A DNA stretch of 64,000 nucleotides from NCBI GenBank assembly GCA_009829735.1, contig CM020619.1:30773751-30837750 (forward strand). The letters are read 5' to 3'. Position numbers and translations under genes: made by a program. A model generated the notes under the pieces. That model was not told the DNA's origin, did not search any database, and worked only from the letters and a program-made list of their open reading frames with translations. Of this stretch, positions 1 through 10,598 are shown piece after piece (position 1 is the first letter of the stretch; each line of letters opens with the position of its first letter). This DNA is from Pyropia yezoensis. Taxonomy: Eukaryota > Rhodophyta > Bangiophyceae > Bangiales > Bangiaceae.

Positions 1-570
1 CCCCCCCCCCCCCCTTCTGTCTCCCGGCGTCTCCAAACACCCGCGCCTCTTCTTCCCTCCCAACCACACCGCCACCACCACCCCCTCCCCACCACAACCA
101 GCCCACCGTCGTAACCCCCCCCCCCTTCCCCCCCCCCCCCCCCACTCCCCTCTCCCCCACCTATTTCTCTCCCCCGCCCCCCCCCCCCTGTGGTTCTTGA
201 AACAGCTTCATTCCCCCCCCCCCCGCCTCACCACCCCGCCACGCCAGCCGGCGGTCGCCACCGACGCGGCGCGGCGCGGTCCTGTCCCGTGGCGGCGGGG
301 GCGGCGACTCGATCCCCCGCGCGGGGGACCCCCCCCTGCCTCCCCACCCAGGACAGTATGGACATACATACAGGCTGTCTCCGCCTGGGCAGCTGCCGGC
401 GGCGGTGGTGACCACCACCACCACCACCACCGCCACCACCACCACCACCACCACCACCGCCGCCGCCGCCGCCGCCGCCGCCCGTGGGTCGTGCCCTACC
501 CCCCCCCCACCCCCCCCCCTCCCCCACGGGGGCGAGGGCGGAACCGCCAGCCCAAAAAAAACGCGTCACG

Positions 571-605
<35 letters not shown>

Positions 606-1033
606 ATCCGCGTGGGGGTGCAAAAAAAAAAAAAAAACACGGCTTGACGATCCGCGGGGAGTGGGGGGGGAGGGGAGGAGGGGGGGGAGGCGTTGCGTGG
701 CCGCCGCCGCCAGGGAGAGAGCGGGGGCAGGGGGGGGGGCAGGTGTCCGTCCACCCAAGAACCCCACCACCCCCCTACCACTGTACCAACACCGCCGGCC
801 GGCGCCGCCACGCCGTGCACCCCGCCGCCGCCGCGGCCGTCGGTCGGGCGGCGGTGCGCAGACGCGCACAGCGGCGGCCGTGGCGGTGGGGGGCGCCGGG
901 GGGGGGGGGGGGGGGCGGGGGTGTGCGGTGCGGCGGCACCATGGCGGGGTGTGGGCCGCGCACTATTCCGTCCGACCATGGCTGCGCGGGGGCGATCGGT
1001 GCCCCGTGCGTCGCGGGCCCAGCGTTGGCAGAG

Positions 1034-1068
<35 letters not shown>

Positions 1069-1346
1069 TCGCCGCCACACCGCACCGCCCCCGCCCCGCC
1101 CTGCGTGGCTGCCCCTCCTCTGGGGGGGGGGTGGGGGGGCGTCCCACGGCGGCGTGCACCCACGGCGGCCGCCCGCAAGGGCGCGCGGTGGGGTCGCGTA
1201 CAAGAGCGGCGGCTGCCGCCGCGTCTGTGGCGGCGGCGGCGGCGGGCCCGCAGCTGCCCGCCGGCCATCCACCCGCCGGCCGTCGGCGACGCCGTCGACG
1301 CCGTCGTCGACGCCGTCGCCGTCGCCGTCACCGTCGCCGTCGTCGA

Positions 1347-1378
<32 letters not shown>

Positions 1379-2053
1379 TCGACGACGCCCGTCGTCGACG
1401 CCATCATCGCCGACGCGGTCGCCAAACGGGCGTCGTCACCGCCGCCGCCCGTCGGCAGCGTCGCCGGCTGTCGCCACCGTGCGGCGGTCCACCCACGGGC
1501 GTGTGGCGTCGGGCGGCGGCGGCACTCCCCCCACCAACGCCCCCTCCCACCATCTCCTCCCTCCCCCCCGCCGCCGTGACTGTTGTCCCCCCTGTGCCCA
1601 CCGCACTCCCCGCTCGTGCACCCGCCCCGCCCTGCCTGCCTCCGCCCCCCCCCCGCCCCCGCCCCACTTTCTCTTGGCGGCTGTTTTTGCTTGTGCCGCC
1701 AAGGCCACCCAAGGGCACCCCGCCAGCCCGAGACAGCCGCGCGTCGTCCCACTCCCCGGGGAGGTCAGGGGCACGTGCCCCCCACCCCACCCCGCAACGT
1801 CCCCCTTCCCACCCAATCCTCGTCGCCCCTTGTGCGGCAGACAGAGGAACGTGTGTGTGCGGCGGTGGTGTGGTGCGCGTGCGGGAGACGCCAGGGTACC
1901 CCCCCCCCCCCCCCCCCCTCACCTCCCTCATCCCCGGGATCGCCCCCCCTGCACGCCCCCCGCCCCTCCCCCCCTGCCCCTCTATCCCCCCCCTCCCCCC
2001 CACCCCCTCCCGCTCCCTGGCCCCCCCAAGAGACGACGCCGCCGCCACGCGCG
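1..2053. repeat. GC-extreme low-complexity region upstream of the GATA-finger gene
   Basis: This stretch is almost entirely C-runs, G-runs, CCA/GGT and GCC/GGC repeats, with one short A-run near 623-637. Long frames are open on both strands, but they are the usual by-product of such composition and show no recognisable domain. It probably contains the 5' flank of the gene starting at 2054. I see no convincing gene here. Confidence 0.7.
1270..1400. repeat. GTCGCC/GTCGTC hexamer-like tandem repeat
   Basis: The segment is made of repeated GTCGCC and GTCGTCGAC units with little interruption. It is a simple-sequence tract inside the low-complexity region and is not evidence of a protein. Confidence 0.75.
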
Positions 2054-2199
2054 ATGGACGCCCGCACCGGCCGGCCACGCTGCCGCTCCGGCCGCTTTGT
2101 CGCCCTCACCCCCGGCCAGCGCGCCGCCGCCGCCGCCGCGGCGGGCCCCCGCGTCTGCGGCCGCTGCGGCACCGCGTCAACGACGCAGTGGCGGTTTGG

Positions 2200-2231
<32 letters not shown>

Positions 2232-3153
2232 CGGCGGCGGCGGCACCTGGCGGCCGCCGCCCGCCCCCGCGGCGGGTGCTGCTGTGCAACGCGTGTGGCA
2301 TCCGCGTCAAGCGGCGGTGCCGCCGGCCGGTGGGCGCCGCCGCCGCCGCCGCCGCCGCCGCTGCGGCCGCCGCTGCCCGCCGTGCCCACCCGCACTGTCC
2401 GCCCGTCCTGCCACGGCCTGGTGGATGGGCGGCGGGGGGTGGTGGCGGCGGCGGTGGCACCGTGTGGGCGGGGGTGTGGGCAGGGGGGGGCACCGCGGCG
2501 CCCACCGCCCACGACGGTGGTGGCACCGACCATGACCGCGGCCGCGACGGGGGCGCCGCGCCGCCCTCCCCCGCCATCCTCGGGGCGGTGACGGCGGCGG
2601 CGGGGGCGGCACTAGCGGAGGTGGCGGCCGGCGCAGCGGCGGTGCCGGCCGCCGCGCCGACGGGGCGGCGGCGGCTGCGGCGGCAGGGACGGCAGGGCGG
2701 CTCGCCGCTGAGCATTGCCAGCCTGCTGGCCGACGACGCCACTCGCTACTACACGGACCTCCCCACCGGCGGCTGGGCTACCCCCGCGGGGGGGGCTGGG
2801 TGGGGCGACCGCCGCGGGTGTGCGTCGCCGGGGTCTGCGTGCTCGGCGGCGCCCGCGGCGGCGGCCGACGGTGCGCCGCTGCTGGATGGGGGGGTGGGCG
2901 GGCGGGGGGTGCCTGCGTGTGCGGCCCTGCCGCCGCTGCCGCCGCCGCTGGCGGTACTACAACCGATGCCGCTGCCGCTGGCGCCGCTGTCGCCGCCGCC
3001 GCCGCCGCCGCTGTCGCCGCCGCCGCTGCCGGCGGCGGTGCCCCTGGCCGGGCGCCCCCCGTGGCGGCCGTGCACGCCGCCGTGCGGCTTGCAGGGCGAG
3101 GCCGCCGAGCCGACGCTGCCCCCCCGATTGTGGCCGACCATCCACCCGCCGCC

Positions 3154-3184
<31 letters not shown>

Positions 3185-3415
3185 CCACCGCCGCCACCGC
3201 CGCCGTCGCCGCCGCCGCGGCTGCGGCTGTGGCAGCCGCTGCCGCTGCCGCCGTGCAGCCCCGCGCGGCCGGCAACGCCCCTGCGCGTGGGCGGGTGGGC
3301 CCGTGCGGGGGCGGGGGGGGCGGCCGCCGCCGGCGGGCAGGGAGCTGTGGCCGGGCTGACGCCGCTGCTGTGGCCGTTGGGGGGAGGGCTGGGGGTGGGG
3401 CGGGGGTGGCCGTGA
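2054..3415 (+). CDS. GATA-type zinc-finger protein with alanine-expanded finger
   Basis: A 453-codon frame starting at ATG 2054. The open frame extends upstream, but only through low-complexity proline-rich sequence, so I chose this ATG just before the recognisable part. Residues 35-81 hold a GATA finger: CGRC (C35, C38), then TTQWR, then VLLCNACGIR (C78, C81) and a basic tail. The second half matches GATA factors closely. Known GATA fingers have 17-20 residues between the cysteine pairs; here there are 39, because an Ala/Thr run is inserted between the tryptophan and LCNACG. The remainder is Ala/Pro/Gly-rich with no second finger. The expected role is nuclear DNA binding to GATA sites, but the expanded loop makes this uncertain. 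It converges with the gene ending at 4823. Confidence 0.7.
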
Positions 3416-3857
3416 TGCCGCGAGTGGCGAGGGGCAAGAGCCGGGGGCGGTACCTCAAACATGGGTGGATGGATTGCGGAGGAAGTGGAGGGCAGGGCGG
3501 CCGCACGGGGGCCACCCCCGCGGGGGGGGGGGGGCAGGTCTCGCGTCGAGGGACCCGCACCCGCCTGCCCCGGCCGCCCGGGACGGGCGGCCGCGTGCGG
3601 CGGCGGCGCGGCCGCGGTGGCCGCCGTGGGCCGCGCACGCCGCTCTGGTTGTCGCCTGTTTTGTTTCTCTTGTTGCCCCCGCCGCCGCCCCCCCATGGCG
3701 GCGGCGGCCAGCCCCAACCGCCCCCTCCGCCATGCCGCCGCCGCCCAGGTTGAGGGGCCCCGTGGCGGCCGCAGCGCCACCCGCCCCCCCACGGATGGGC
3801 CCACTCCCCCCCCTCCCCGCCCCTCCCCGCCCCTACCACCGCAACGGCACTACACCC

Positions 3858-3916
3858 AAGCGGCAGCGACGAGCCGTCGTCACTGCACCAAAGCGGCACC
3901 GACGAGCCGTCGTCAC
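3858..3916. repeat. Two-copy 26-bp direct repeat, 33-bp period
   Basis: Two near-identical copies of a 26-bp unit containing GACGAGCCGTCGTC start at 3858 and 3891. The core is itself partly palindromic. It has no known function. Confidence 0.7.
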
Positions 3917-4143
3917 CCGCCCGGCCGTCACACACCCCACCGCCTTGCCCCCACAGCCGACAGCTCCTGTCCACCCCACGGGTCAGTCACCTGCATACAT
4001 TTGTGCAGCCTGACGTCTTGTGATCATTCCTGGGTGCGCCTCTCTCCCAGCTGGGGCTCCAGCCACGGCCGCTGTGGCCTCCTTCCTCCCCCCGGCGGCG
4101 CTCCCGCTTGATGAGGCGCCATCCAACCCCCCCCGGCGCATGC

Positions 4144-4219
4144 CCGGGGAAGGTGGAACGGGTGTGGAGGGGGTGGGGGGCGCCCCCCACCCCCTCCACA
4201 CCCGTCCCGCCTTCCCTGG
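4144..4219. repeat. 76-nt near-perfect palindrome (24-bp perfect central arms)
   Basis: Positions 4158-4181 are the exact reverse complement of 4182-4205 with no spacer. The match continues to 4144 on the left and 4219 on the right with a few mismatches. The core is GGGGGGCGCCCCCC. It lies between two convergent gene ends, where it could form a very stable hairpin in either transcript. Confidence 0.85.
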
Positions 4220-4822
4220 CCGCCCAGTGGGACCTCCACAGTGGCCCACCCGCCGGCACTGACGCTGCCGCCGCTGTCGCCTCCGCGACCGCCACCCCAC
4301 CTTGACCTTGCGCGCGCCAAGGTCCTGCTCGTGGCCAATGGCAGCCCCGCCGCAGCTACAGATCGCTTCGAGCGGATGGTGTACCTTCCTGAAAAAACGG
4401 AGGCGGCGATGCGGGGAGCGGCGGCGAGGTGGGGAGCGGCGGCTGCGTCGCCGACGCGTCGGCTGCTCCCGGGGGGGGACCCGCTGCGCGCGTCTTTGTG
4501 CGCCGTCGACGCACGCGGCCGAGCTGCGGGTGGGGTGGCAGGCGCGAGGGGGGCACCGCTTGCGGCGGGGGCTGCCAAGTCTGGACGGCTCGCTGGCGGC
4601 GGCGGCGGTGGCAGCGGCATCATCCCCAGCGGGGGGATGGTCGCGGCAAACGGGCGCCCCCTCATCTCTCTGCCCCCCCCCGCCACGCGTCGGAGGGCCA
4701 CTGTGTAGCGGCAGTACAGATAAGTAAACACTGCACTCTCTTGCTGAGCACCCGCCCAGCTCTCTGCCCCCCCGCACCGCTCGGCCGAGCGACCGCGGTC
4801 GTCCGCACCACCCCCCTGAGCG

Positions 4823-7478
4823 TCATCCACAAGCGCTACACGCCCCACAACCCCCCCCACACCCCCCACACCCCCCGCGCCCGCCGCCGTCGTCGGCTCC
4901 GCCGGCGGGCGGGGCGGGCGTGTAGGCCGTGCCACTGATGGACGCCCGCGCCCGCAGCTCGTCCGTGTCCCCCGCGTACGTCGGCCGGGCCCCGCGCACA
5001 CCTGCCAGCACCCCAGCCACGCTCGGCGGCCCCCCCGTGGTTGGCAGCAGCGGCACCAGCCGGGGAGGGTCTGCTGCCGCCGGGGCGGCCGCCGACGCCA
5101 CCGCCCTGGCCACCGCCGCTGCCCGCGCCCTCGCTGACGCGCCCGCCCCCGCCGCGGTCGACGCGCCCGCCGCTGCCGTCGCCGCTGCGGCCACTGTGGT
5201 CGCCTCTGCTGCCACTGCCGCCGCCGTAGCCGCCGCCCACGCCCCCGCCCCCGCCGCCGCCGACGCTGACGCCACCCCCTCTGCACACCCGCCCGCCGGG
5301 CGGTCGGTGGTGGGGGGCCCCCCCCCCAGCGTCCGCCCCGGGGGCGGGGGCACCCACGGGCGCTTCTCCCCCCCCGCAGCGCAGAGCCAGGAGAATGGCG
5401 TCTGCCGCGCGCACCAAGGCGGGTAGGCGGTGGGGGGCGCCACGTCGCTCCCAGCGGCCTTGGACGGTCGGAAGCGGGGCTGCAGCAGGACGTAGAGGGC
5501 GGCTGCCGCCATGCCAAAGACGGTGCAAAAGGGGAGCCCCTGCGGGGGGGCCCCCGTCAGCTGCCCGTCCTCCAGATTCACCGTCGGGTGGGGGGGTGCG
5601 CCCGCAGGCAGGCCGTTGGCGCCCACGGCTGGGTGGGCTTCGGCGCCCAGGGTTGGTCTGGGTAGACCCAATGGAGCGGCACCTCCACCACAGCAGGGGG
5701 CTTGAGGGAGTGGGTGTCCACCCTGACGCGGACGGCAGCGCCCCTCTGGGCGGCGGGTCGCAGCGGAATGAGGCGGAGCGCCAGCCAGCCCGGCGTGCCG
5801 TGGGACCCCATGATGCCCCGTATGCCCGCCACAGCGGCGCTGTTGTCGGTGGCGAGCTGGCCGGGCGTGCCCGGCGTGCCCCGCCGCGGGGCTGAAAAGC
5901 CAACCCAGCCGCTCACCAGCGCGGCCACGTCCTCGCCCTCGACACGGAGGATGTACACTCTCTCCCCAGCCCAAGCGCGCACCTCTTCGCCGCACAGCTC
6001 CCTGTGTGCCAGGTGAGCCGACGCGAGCGGCCGCGGCGGGCAGCCGCCGCCGCCGCCGCCGCCGCCCGCATCCCCCCCCCAGCCGCCGTACCCATCGACA
6101 GGCGGGTCGCGCGCGAGAGGCACCCCCGGGAGGCGCCCGGCGCCCGCAGCCCGGCGGGGGCAAACACCTCCATAAACGAGTCGACCTCCGCCACCCGCCG
6201 CCCCTCGAGCGGCGGCCCAGCGATGACACGACGGCGTGGCCAACGAGGGCAGGCTGGCGGGCGGCGGCGGCGCCCCCCCGGGCCGTCCTCGCCGCCTCCG
6301 TTGTCCCCCCCCCCCCCGCCGGCGGGGAGGAGGCAGGACCAGAGCACCAACGCGGCGGCGTCCCGGTCCGACAGCCGCACCGCGGCGGTCAGCGCGCGGG
6401 CGTAGACAAAGGCGGCCGCGTGCCACGCGGGGGTCTGGAGGGGCGACGCCACCCCCGGGGGCGCCTCGTGCAGGTCCACCAGCTGGTACGTGACGCCCCC
6501 CCCCCTCGCAGCGGCAGCCGCTGCCGCCGCCGCCGCCGCCACGGACGCCCCGTTTTGCCGCAGCGCCGCCCGCAGCCGCCGCTCCGTGGCCGACAGGTTG
6601 CCCCGCCACCCCGTCCCGGGCGGGGAGACGCCCACCCGCGGCCCATACGCGTCTGCCCACAGCACGCAGGTGGCCTGCCAGGCCGCCTCTAGGGCGGACC
6701 CCTCGGCCCGGTCGTTGAGGCTGTCCCGGTGGGGGACGGGCACGCCGCCCGTGAGCCGCGCCGCGTCGGCCCGGTACGCCCCCGGGTGCGCCATGTGCGC
6801 GTGCCACACCAGGTCAATGTCATAGGTGGGCACAGTGGGGGTGGCGCCGCCCAGGTTGGCCGCCTTGAGGGGGAGGAAGAAGCGGCGGTAGCGGACGACG
6901 GCGGCGGCCAGGAAGCGGCGGTCACGGTACTGCGGGAGCACGCCCACCTGGTAGAAAAAGTGGCGCCCCCGTGGCGCCGCCGCCACCAGGTCGTACTGGA
7001 CGCGCCGGTGGGCGGCGGCACCGCCGGGCTTGCCCCCCGCACCACCCCCCCCCCCCTCCCCACTGGCGCCCGCAGCCCCCCCCTCTGCGGTTCCCACTTC
7101 CCCCCCCCCCCTCCCCACTGGCGCCCGCCGCCCCCCCCTCTGCGGTTCCCACTTCCCCCCCCCCCCCCCCCCCCCCCTCCCCGTCCCCCCCCTCGTCGGC
7201 CACCGGCCATGACGACGGCGGCGGCAGGGGGAGCTCCCACGGCTCATGCGGGGCGGCAGCCTCCCAGGCGGCGCGCCTCCGGGCGGCAGCCCGGGCGGCA
7301 GCCCGCCGCCCCCGCAGGCGGTGGCCCCACACCCCCCCCCCCCCGGCCGTCCATGTCCGCCGCGTACGCCGTGGGGCACAGCAGGTGGACCAGCCACACC
7401 CACCCCACGTCCACCGGCGGGGCCACCCGCCGGGCCGCCCACGGGGGGAGGGCGGCAGCTGACTTACGGCGTACAGAC
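4823..7478 (-). pseudogene. GRDP/DUF1399-like glycine-rich domain protein, frame broken
   Basis: Minus-strand blocks in family order match the plant/fungal GRDP (DUF1399) family. They are PPVDVGWVWLVHLL (about 7440-7370); AWEAAAPHEPWEL (about 7255-7215); VQYDLVAAAPRG, FFYQVGVLPQY and YDIDLVWHAHMAHPGAYR (about 7005-6780); a middle domain with ERVYILRVEGEDVAALV (about 5990-5920); and a C-terminal end rich in CGGCGGGCG-type residues, stopping at TGA 4825-4823. The blocks sit in different frames: the frame changes near 7331-7344, 7050-7180, 6070-6320 and 5600-5690. The first two of these coincide with C-runs. No ATG precedes the first block, so the 5' end is missing or on another exon. This could be a real gene with homopolymer-length errors or unrecognised introns, or a decaying gene. 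The family's function is poorly defined. Confidence 0.6.
7057..7170. repeat. 54-bp minisatellite inside the GRDP-like gene
   Basis: A unit beginning TCCCCACTGGCGCCCGC and ending in a long C-run occurs at 7057 and 7111 and then runs into another C-tract. It lies between two conserved blocks of the GRDP-like gene and is a likely site of the frame change there. Confidence 0.75.
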
Positions 7479-9286
7479 AAGTGTTCAACATGGCGATGAC
7501 TGGAGAAATCGCGCTCTCAGGGGCCCTACATGCAGCTTCTGCCATGCCTTGAGATATTGCTTAATCTTCAAAGCCCGCTATCTCCGCTCGGCTGTGCTGA
7601 AGAACATGAGGACTCTATCTCTCTATGGTCAGCAGACATACATATATGTGGCGATTTTTTTTTTGACTGCTCATAATTTTAGGCGCTTGAAGTTCGTCGT
7701 TTGAGGGTAGTACTCGATGCAGCTCGTAGAACTCTCTCTTTTCGTGCTCTTCGTTTTCACCCTTCTCCGCTTGTCTCTGTGTTGCACTCCTCTTTCTCTG
7801 AGAACGTGACGTATCTCCCAACGGACGGTCGGAGAACGCCAAGTACTCTTGGAACTAGGCGGGCCACCTTCTGGGAACTGGATGTATTCGCTGCTGTTTG
7901 ACGCCTCCAAGCCAATGGGGAGGCGTTCCAGAAGGCAAATAGTCCCACGACCGCGCGCCGACAACTGCTGTGGGCGGCTACTTTGCGCATGGAGTACTTT
8001 AGAAGGCGCAATCTTCAGACACCTCTATTTCCGTTCGACCGACCTCAAGTAGATTGATAGTATTGCACGTCCGCCAAGAAGTACCTATACATACGCGTGG
8101 GCGGGTCTCCGTCGCGCTTCAAACATTTTCTGATCGCGCGTTCGAGTCGTTGTCCACTGAGAGGCCGAGCCAAGTGCCCGTGTAGCGGTCCATGCCTGGA
8201 TCTGATGCATCCCCGTTGATGGTGGGATCATGCTCTTACAGCGGTCGTCCAGTGGACACAGGGGCGCACAGGACGACAATTAAGCTGGAGGGCCCACTCA
8301 TGTGGATCGAGACTGCGACGTAGTCCGCACAACAAAGCCAAGCTTCGCCTGCCGTGCAGATGGCGAGGCATCCGGGGGGGGAAGGTTTTCCAGATCATTC
8401 TCGGCATGTATACATACATTTTGGTGGACATGCAATAAGCCGCCAGACAAAGACATGAATTTGCTGCTCAGTTCTGTTAACAAAGGTTTTTAGAAATATC
8501 CAAGAATCGTATTGTGTACCATGCTAGCTAATGTTATTCTTGAATAGTCCTTGTAGGTATGGTCTTATTCGACACTTCTTGAAAAGACTCCCGGCGCACT
8601 GTGTTGACAGAGGATGGGTCGACATCGCGCATTCAACGAATGCAAACCCCTTCCACAGTAAGAGGGGGGTCCACCGGGAAGCTCTTAACACATGTGAGTC
8701 TAGGAAATTGTGAAAGGAACACCATCACTGGCCTGTGAGGCTGTGTATCTCGCAATAAGGCATATTAAAAGACATTGTTTCTGAGGCACCCGATGAGGTC
8801 ACCGCCCGAAACTTTTTCCTCGGCTGCCAGAGTGTCCCGCGACTCCAGTAAAAATAAGAAGTGCCAGATAAGCACGTGTGGACGTCGTACGCGTGCACTT
8901 TGTGTGAAGCGCGGTCGTTGTGCGCTTCTCTTCCTGAGCTGGTTTTCGAGCAGCTGCAATAGCAATTTAATTTGCCTTACAGCTGGACGGAAACAGGTGC
9001 GACTTTTCCAGCAGATTGTGCGTTGGGCTGCTTCACCGCTCGCGCTCGCCTTCCAGCGACCGGAACCACCTCCGTCTGTCCCCCTGCTTTCTTTCTCCCC
9101 CGCCCCCGTGGGAGCGAGTGCGTGTTTGTGGATGACTGCAGCGCAGTGGCGGGACCTATATTTACTCCTGCATCATGGTCAAGCACCGCGGCGGGCGCGA
9201 CGCCGGCGACCGGCGCGTATAGCTGTGACAGCCCCCCTCGTTGCCGCTCCACCCCCCCCCGAGCTCCTCGATGAGATGGATATGGG
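7479..9286. other. AT-richer non-coding region
   Basis: Composition shifts abruptly to a balanced, AT-richer sequence. Only short frames with no recognisable similarity are present. I see no gene, RNA gene or clear mobile element in this 1.8 kb. Confidence 0.5.
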
Positions 9287-9461
9287 GGGAATCACGCCTG
9301 TTAGAGAACGCAGGCATTGATCGACTGGAGGGAGAACCAGCCTGCCTAAAAGGCGGGCAGGGGTCGACTGATGAGGGGGCATCACGCTTGTCAGAAACGG
9401 CGGGCACGGGTCGACTGCGGCGGATCAAGCCAGTCAGAAAAGGCGGGCCAGTTGAGCACAA
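9287..9461. repeat. Degenerate minisatellite, about 45 bp x 4
   Basis: Four imperfect copies of a unit of the form ATCACGCCTGTCAGA..GCGGGCA..GTCGACTG follow one another. Shared landmarks are GTCGACTG near the end of the first three copies and GCGGGC in the middle. Function unknown. Confidence 0.65.
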
Positions 9462-9647
9462 ATTCAATGCGCCCTGCTCAGATGTAGCCCCCTTCATCAG
9501 ATCGGTAGCGGATTGCGTGCTTCGAAATATCGACACGTGGGATGCTGGATCGTGTAGCGCCGACGCTTCACTTCTTGGTGCCGCCGTGTGCGGCGCACTG
9601 ACGGTACTTCTTCCTTTTTTTTTTCTAAAGGTCGTTCAACCCACTTA

Positions 9648-10109
9648 TTGCTGTTCTCCCAATTTTGGCCGATCCGGACAAGAACAACACTGCATGAACA
9701 ACTGTGTGAGCCAATCACGTGCTGGCAGGTGAGGGCGAGCCAATCGCGTGCTCTAGGGGCCCGATCGCCCAGAGCAGATGATTGGCTGCAGCCACAGTGG
9801 GCCTCTTACCAATCGCTGATTGGTCGAAACACTGTTGTTCTCTCGGCTGAGATCGCCGAAGATTCCCCCCACATCGGCTCGTTCCTCTCCGGAACAGTTG
9901 TCCAGCTTGTCTTGGTGTCTGTTCCACTCAGGTTCTCCCCTCCATGTGCTCGGAGTCCCGGGAAAGTCGCAGATCTTCCTGTTGGCACAACAATGGAGAC
10001 TGATTCGGAGCTCTCATTGGTCAGAGAGGCATCCTGTGAGGCACGTCATTGGTCAGTGGACTGTTGTTCTTGTTCTTGTCCGGATCGGCCAAAATTGGGA
10101 GAACTGCAA
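9648..10109. mobile_element. MITE, family 1, copy 1 (462 bp, TA target site)
   Basis: The ends are about 40-bp inverted repeats: TTGCTGTTCTCCCAATTTTG at the left and its near-exact reverse complement, ending TTGGGAGAACTGCAA, at the right. TA dinucleotides flank both ends (9646-9647, 10110-10111). No long ORF lies inside. A second copy with the same terminal and internal motifs is at 48743-49124. Size, TA target and lack of coding capacity fit a Tc1/mariner-derived (Stowaway-like) MITE. Its ends do not match the Tc1-like element at 49431, so that transposase is probably not its helper. Confidence 0.85.
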
Positions 10110-10479
10110 TAGAATGCGACCTTCTCGCGGTGAGAGACTGCTCAATGCAGCAATAGCCTGGAATCAATTATGGGAAGAATCTCCAAAAATGCGAGGAAAA
10201 GCGGTCCTACAAATCCTTACGCCCGGACAAGCAACAATCCTATCAGGACAGAGGGGAAGTGCATGACATCTTTGGAAGGCCTGTGAGCTCCTCTTGCACA
10301 CCGTGTGCCGCGTGTGCGCTGGGGTGCCGTCGTAGCGGAGATGAGCTGCGCCCAAGTTCGGCGTCCGCCGCGTGCCATATAGCGCGAGACAGACCTTTAC
10401 TAAATTCTCTCTTTCATTGACACTTGTACATACGGATTTGTACGTTATCCTACGGAAGGCGACATCATGACATGCGCTA

Positions 10480-10598
10480 TTCTGCGTCCCGTATACAGTG
10501 GACGTGTACATGACGTGATCGTGTCAAAAATCGGCCACTGGACCACTCAAACTCATACTGCACGACTCGTACACGTCCAATCTTTACGGTACGCACAA
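10480..10598. mobile_element. MITE, family 2, copy 1 (119 bp, TA target site)
   Basis: The terminal inverted repeats are TTCTGCGTCCCGTATACAGT at the left and the reverse complement of TTGTGCGTACCGTAAAGATT at the right, with TA on each side. The interior ATCGGCCACTGGACCA is shared with a copy at 35838-35962. It is non-coding. Confidence 0.8.

Larger units (their letters stand above)
3416..4822. other. Intergenic region between convergent genes
   Basis: This 1.4-kb stretch between the 3' ends of the GATA-finger and GRDP-like genes holds a short direct repeat (3858-3916) and a 76-nt palindrome (4144-4219), listed separately. Several frames are open because of GC content, but none shows a recognisable domain. 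It should include the 3' UTRs of both genes. Confidence 0.55.

Noticed and set aside
197-1579. Long open frames near the window start
   Set aside because: They consist of His, Arg, Pro and Gly runs from simple repeats and have no domain.
775-3804. Minus-strand frames antisense to the GATA-finger gene
   Set aside because: They are low complexity, and the plus strand carries the recognisable GATA finger.
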